Below, piece by piece: positions 7,251 through 8,054 of a stretch of DNA of 8,054 nt; position 1 is the first letter of the stretch; the number at the start of each line of letters is the position of its first letter. The position numbers were made by a program, and so were the translations under genes. Source of the stretch: Gammaproteobacteria bacterium. Its GTDB lineage: Bacteria; Pseudomonadota; Gammaproteobacteria; DSM-16500. Location: the NCBI GenBank assembly GCA_021323555.1, contig JAJONP010000122.1, forward strand, positions 1 through 8,054. Reading direction: 5' to 3'. The notes beneath the pieces were generated by a model. That model made no database searches and was not told where the DNA came from. It saw only the letters and a list, made by a program, of their open reading frames with translations.

Positions 7251-7376
7251 GGGTAGGGTGGATTAGACGCCGTTTTTTGGCGTCGTAATCCACCGAATAA
7301 AATGGCATTATCAAAAGCTATAAGGTAGATTGATTTGGTGAATTACGACGCAAAAAGCGCGTCTAATCCACCCTAC
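7251..7376 (-). repeat. REP/BIME-type repeat, copy 2 (complete, inverted)
   Basis: This is the intact 126-base version of the repeat. Its outer arms GTAGGGTGGATTAGACGC (7253-7270) and the exact reverse complement (7359-7376) form a perfect 18-base terminal inverted repeat. Each arm is also half of a local hairpin. The left hairpin pairs GGTGGATTAGACGCC (7257-7271) with 7279-7294, with one bulged G at 7285. The right hairpin pairs 7337-7351 with 7359-7372, with a bulged C at 7346 and one A-C mismatch (7341/7368). That mismatch is also the only difference from copy 1 over 115 aligned bases. The repeat begins 7 bases after the U-box stop codon, so its first hairpin could terminate or protect that transcript. 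No open reading frame lies in it; it fits a non-autonomous element mobilised by a RAYT-type transposase encoded elsewhere. Confidence 0.9.
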
Positions 7377-7412
7377 ATTACTCGTTAAAAATTAAAAAAT
7401 ATAATCATAACA

Positions 7413-7432
7413 ATAGGTTAATAAAAACCTAT
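7413..7432. other. Small hairpin in the spacer before the last gene
   Basis: ATAGGTT (7413-7419) pairs perfectly with AACCTAT (7426-7432) around a 6-base loop. The stem is AT-rich and weak, and lies upstream of the candidate promoter of the next gene. It might be a protein-binding dyad or a chance palindrome. Confidence 0.25.
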
Positions 7433-7451
7433 AAAGATGAGGCAACCATTT

Positions 7452-7480
7452 TTGCTTTATAAAGGTATTTCAGGCATAAT
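7452..7480 (+). promoter_or_regulatory. Candidate sigma70 promoter for the 175-residue membrane protein
   Basis: CATAAT (7475-7480) matches five of six bases of the -10 consensus. TTGCTT (7452-7457) keeps the key TTG of the -35 element, with an ideal 17-base spacer. Transcription would start near 7487, giving a leader of about 28 bases that ends in the AGAGGA ribosome binding site. The gene follows a repeat rather than another gene in the same transcript, so a promoter of its own is expected here. Confidence 0.5.
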
Positions 7481-7514
7481 GCTGCACTAAATAGCAATTA
7501 AAGTAGAGGATAGC

Positions 7515-8042
7515 ATGACAAGAAGCTGGCAAGACTGGAACACAAACCTTATCGCTTTAGCCGAAATCACAAGCGGAGTAGGTACAACTGTTCTGACCGC
7601 TGGGTTTCTATTGACAGCATGCGGAGCCATAGCAACGAGTACAGCGCTGGTTGTATTGCCTTATCTCGTTCCAGCAGTCTATATCGGGGTTGCCTTATTA
7701 CAACTCACGCATGGGCAGGCTTACGCAGGCTATTCGCAATTAGAAAAAATGAAAGAAACCCCTGGGGATGACCCGGTAATAGAAAACAAAATTCTTTCAA
7801 GCATACGAGAATACATCGCATTATCTGTTGTGAAAGCTATAAGTTGGTTCATCGTAGCCGGTGGGATTATGTTATTTACTCCTGGGGTTATCGCTGGAGG
7901 CTTAGCAGCAATTACAGGTACTTATGTCTATAGCAACATAGCTCCATTTTTTGGGAGCAAAAAACAAGGGATGGGTGAGGAAAATCACGCCCCTCTTTCT
8001 TTCATGAATCGCATGCTACTCTACTCTACGCTCCCGATGTGA
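7515..8042 (+). CDS. Multi-pass membrane protein of unknown function, 175 residues
   Basis: I do not recognise this protein as a member of a named family. It has four hydrophobic stretches in two pairs: about residues 20-40 and 43-64, then 97-118 and 121-146. A polar linker (65-96, containing KMKETPGDDP) joins the pairs, and the tail of about 27 residues is polar. The pattern of two hairpins, rich in Gly and Ala, is typical of small integral membrane proteins; there is no obvious signal peptidase site. The ATG at 7515 has a clear AGAGGA ribosome binding site 6 bases upstream and a good candidate promoter. It stands alone after the second REP copy. Small helical-hairpin proteins like this occur among host-targeted proteins of intracellular bacteria, but nothing here shows secretion. 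Existence as a real gene is likely from its length, start signals and coherent composition. Confidence 0.7.
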   Translation: MTRSWQDWNTNLIALAEITSGVGTTVLTAGFLLTACGAIATSTALVVLPYLVPAVYIGVALLQLTHGQAYAGYSQLEKMKETPGDDPVIENKILSSIREYIALSVVKAISWFIVAGGIMLFTPGVIAGGLAAITGTYVYSNIAPFFGSKKQGMGEENHAPLSFMNRMLLYSTLPM

Positions 8043-8054
8043 CGTTAAGAGAGC

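Noticed and set aside
7251..7294. Classic intrinsic terminator after the U-box gene
   Set aside because: The hairpin is strong but no U-run follows the stem; the T-run is in the loop. It is better described as part of the REP element.

Overview
The window looks like a chromosomal segment of an AT-rich gammaproteobacterium. The divergent arrangement of lptF-lptG against pepA-holC-valS is the usual gammaproteobacterial housekeeping layout, and the PepA, HolC (chi) and ValS proteins are all of gammaproteobacterial type. The presence of a eukaryotic-type U-box protein suggests a host-associated or intracellular lineage such as the Legionellales (Legionella/Coxiella/Aquicella-like). That placement is an inference; no rRNA or species marker is present.

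Positions 1-1169 (minus strand) hold the LPS-export permease genes: complete lptF, and the first 24 codons of lptG, which overlaps the lptF stop by 4 bases (GTGA) and runs off the left edge. A 74-base divergent promoter region (1170-1243) separates them from a tight plus-strand operon: pepA (leucyl aminopeptidase), holC (DNA polymerase III chi subunit) and valS (valyl-tRNA synthetase), with gaps of 11 and 2 bases.

From 5961 the character changes. The last sense codon and the stop codon of valS lie inside a REP/BIME-type repeat (5961-6077). This repeat is two imperfect hairpins in opposite orientation joined by a linker of about 42 bases. A second copy lies at 7251-7376 in inverted orientation, and 114 of 115 aligned bases are identical. 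Between the two copies lie what looks like the stranded end of an insertion sequence (two 19-base direct repeats at 6087-6128), an AT-rich promoter/operator region with a dyad, and one gene encoding a U-box (E3 ubiquitin ligase type) protein with an N-terminal pair of hydrophobic segments. This repeat-flanked cassette is the most interesting part of the window.

After the second repeat, a plausible sigma70-type promoter leads into a gene for a 175-residue multi-pass membrane protein of unknown function (7515-8042). The housekeeping half is ordinary; the half from 5961 onward is accessory.
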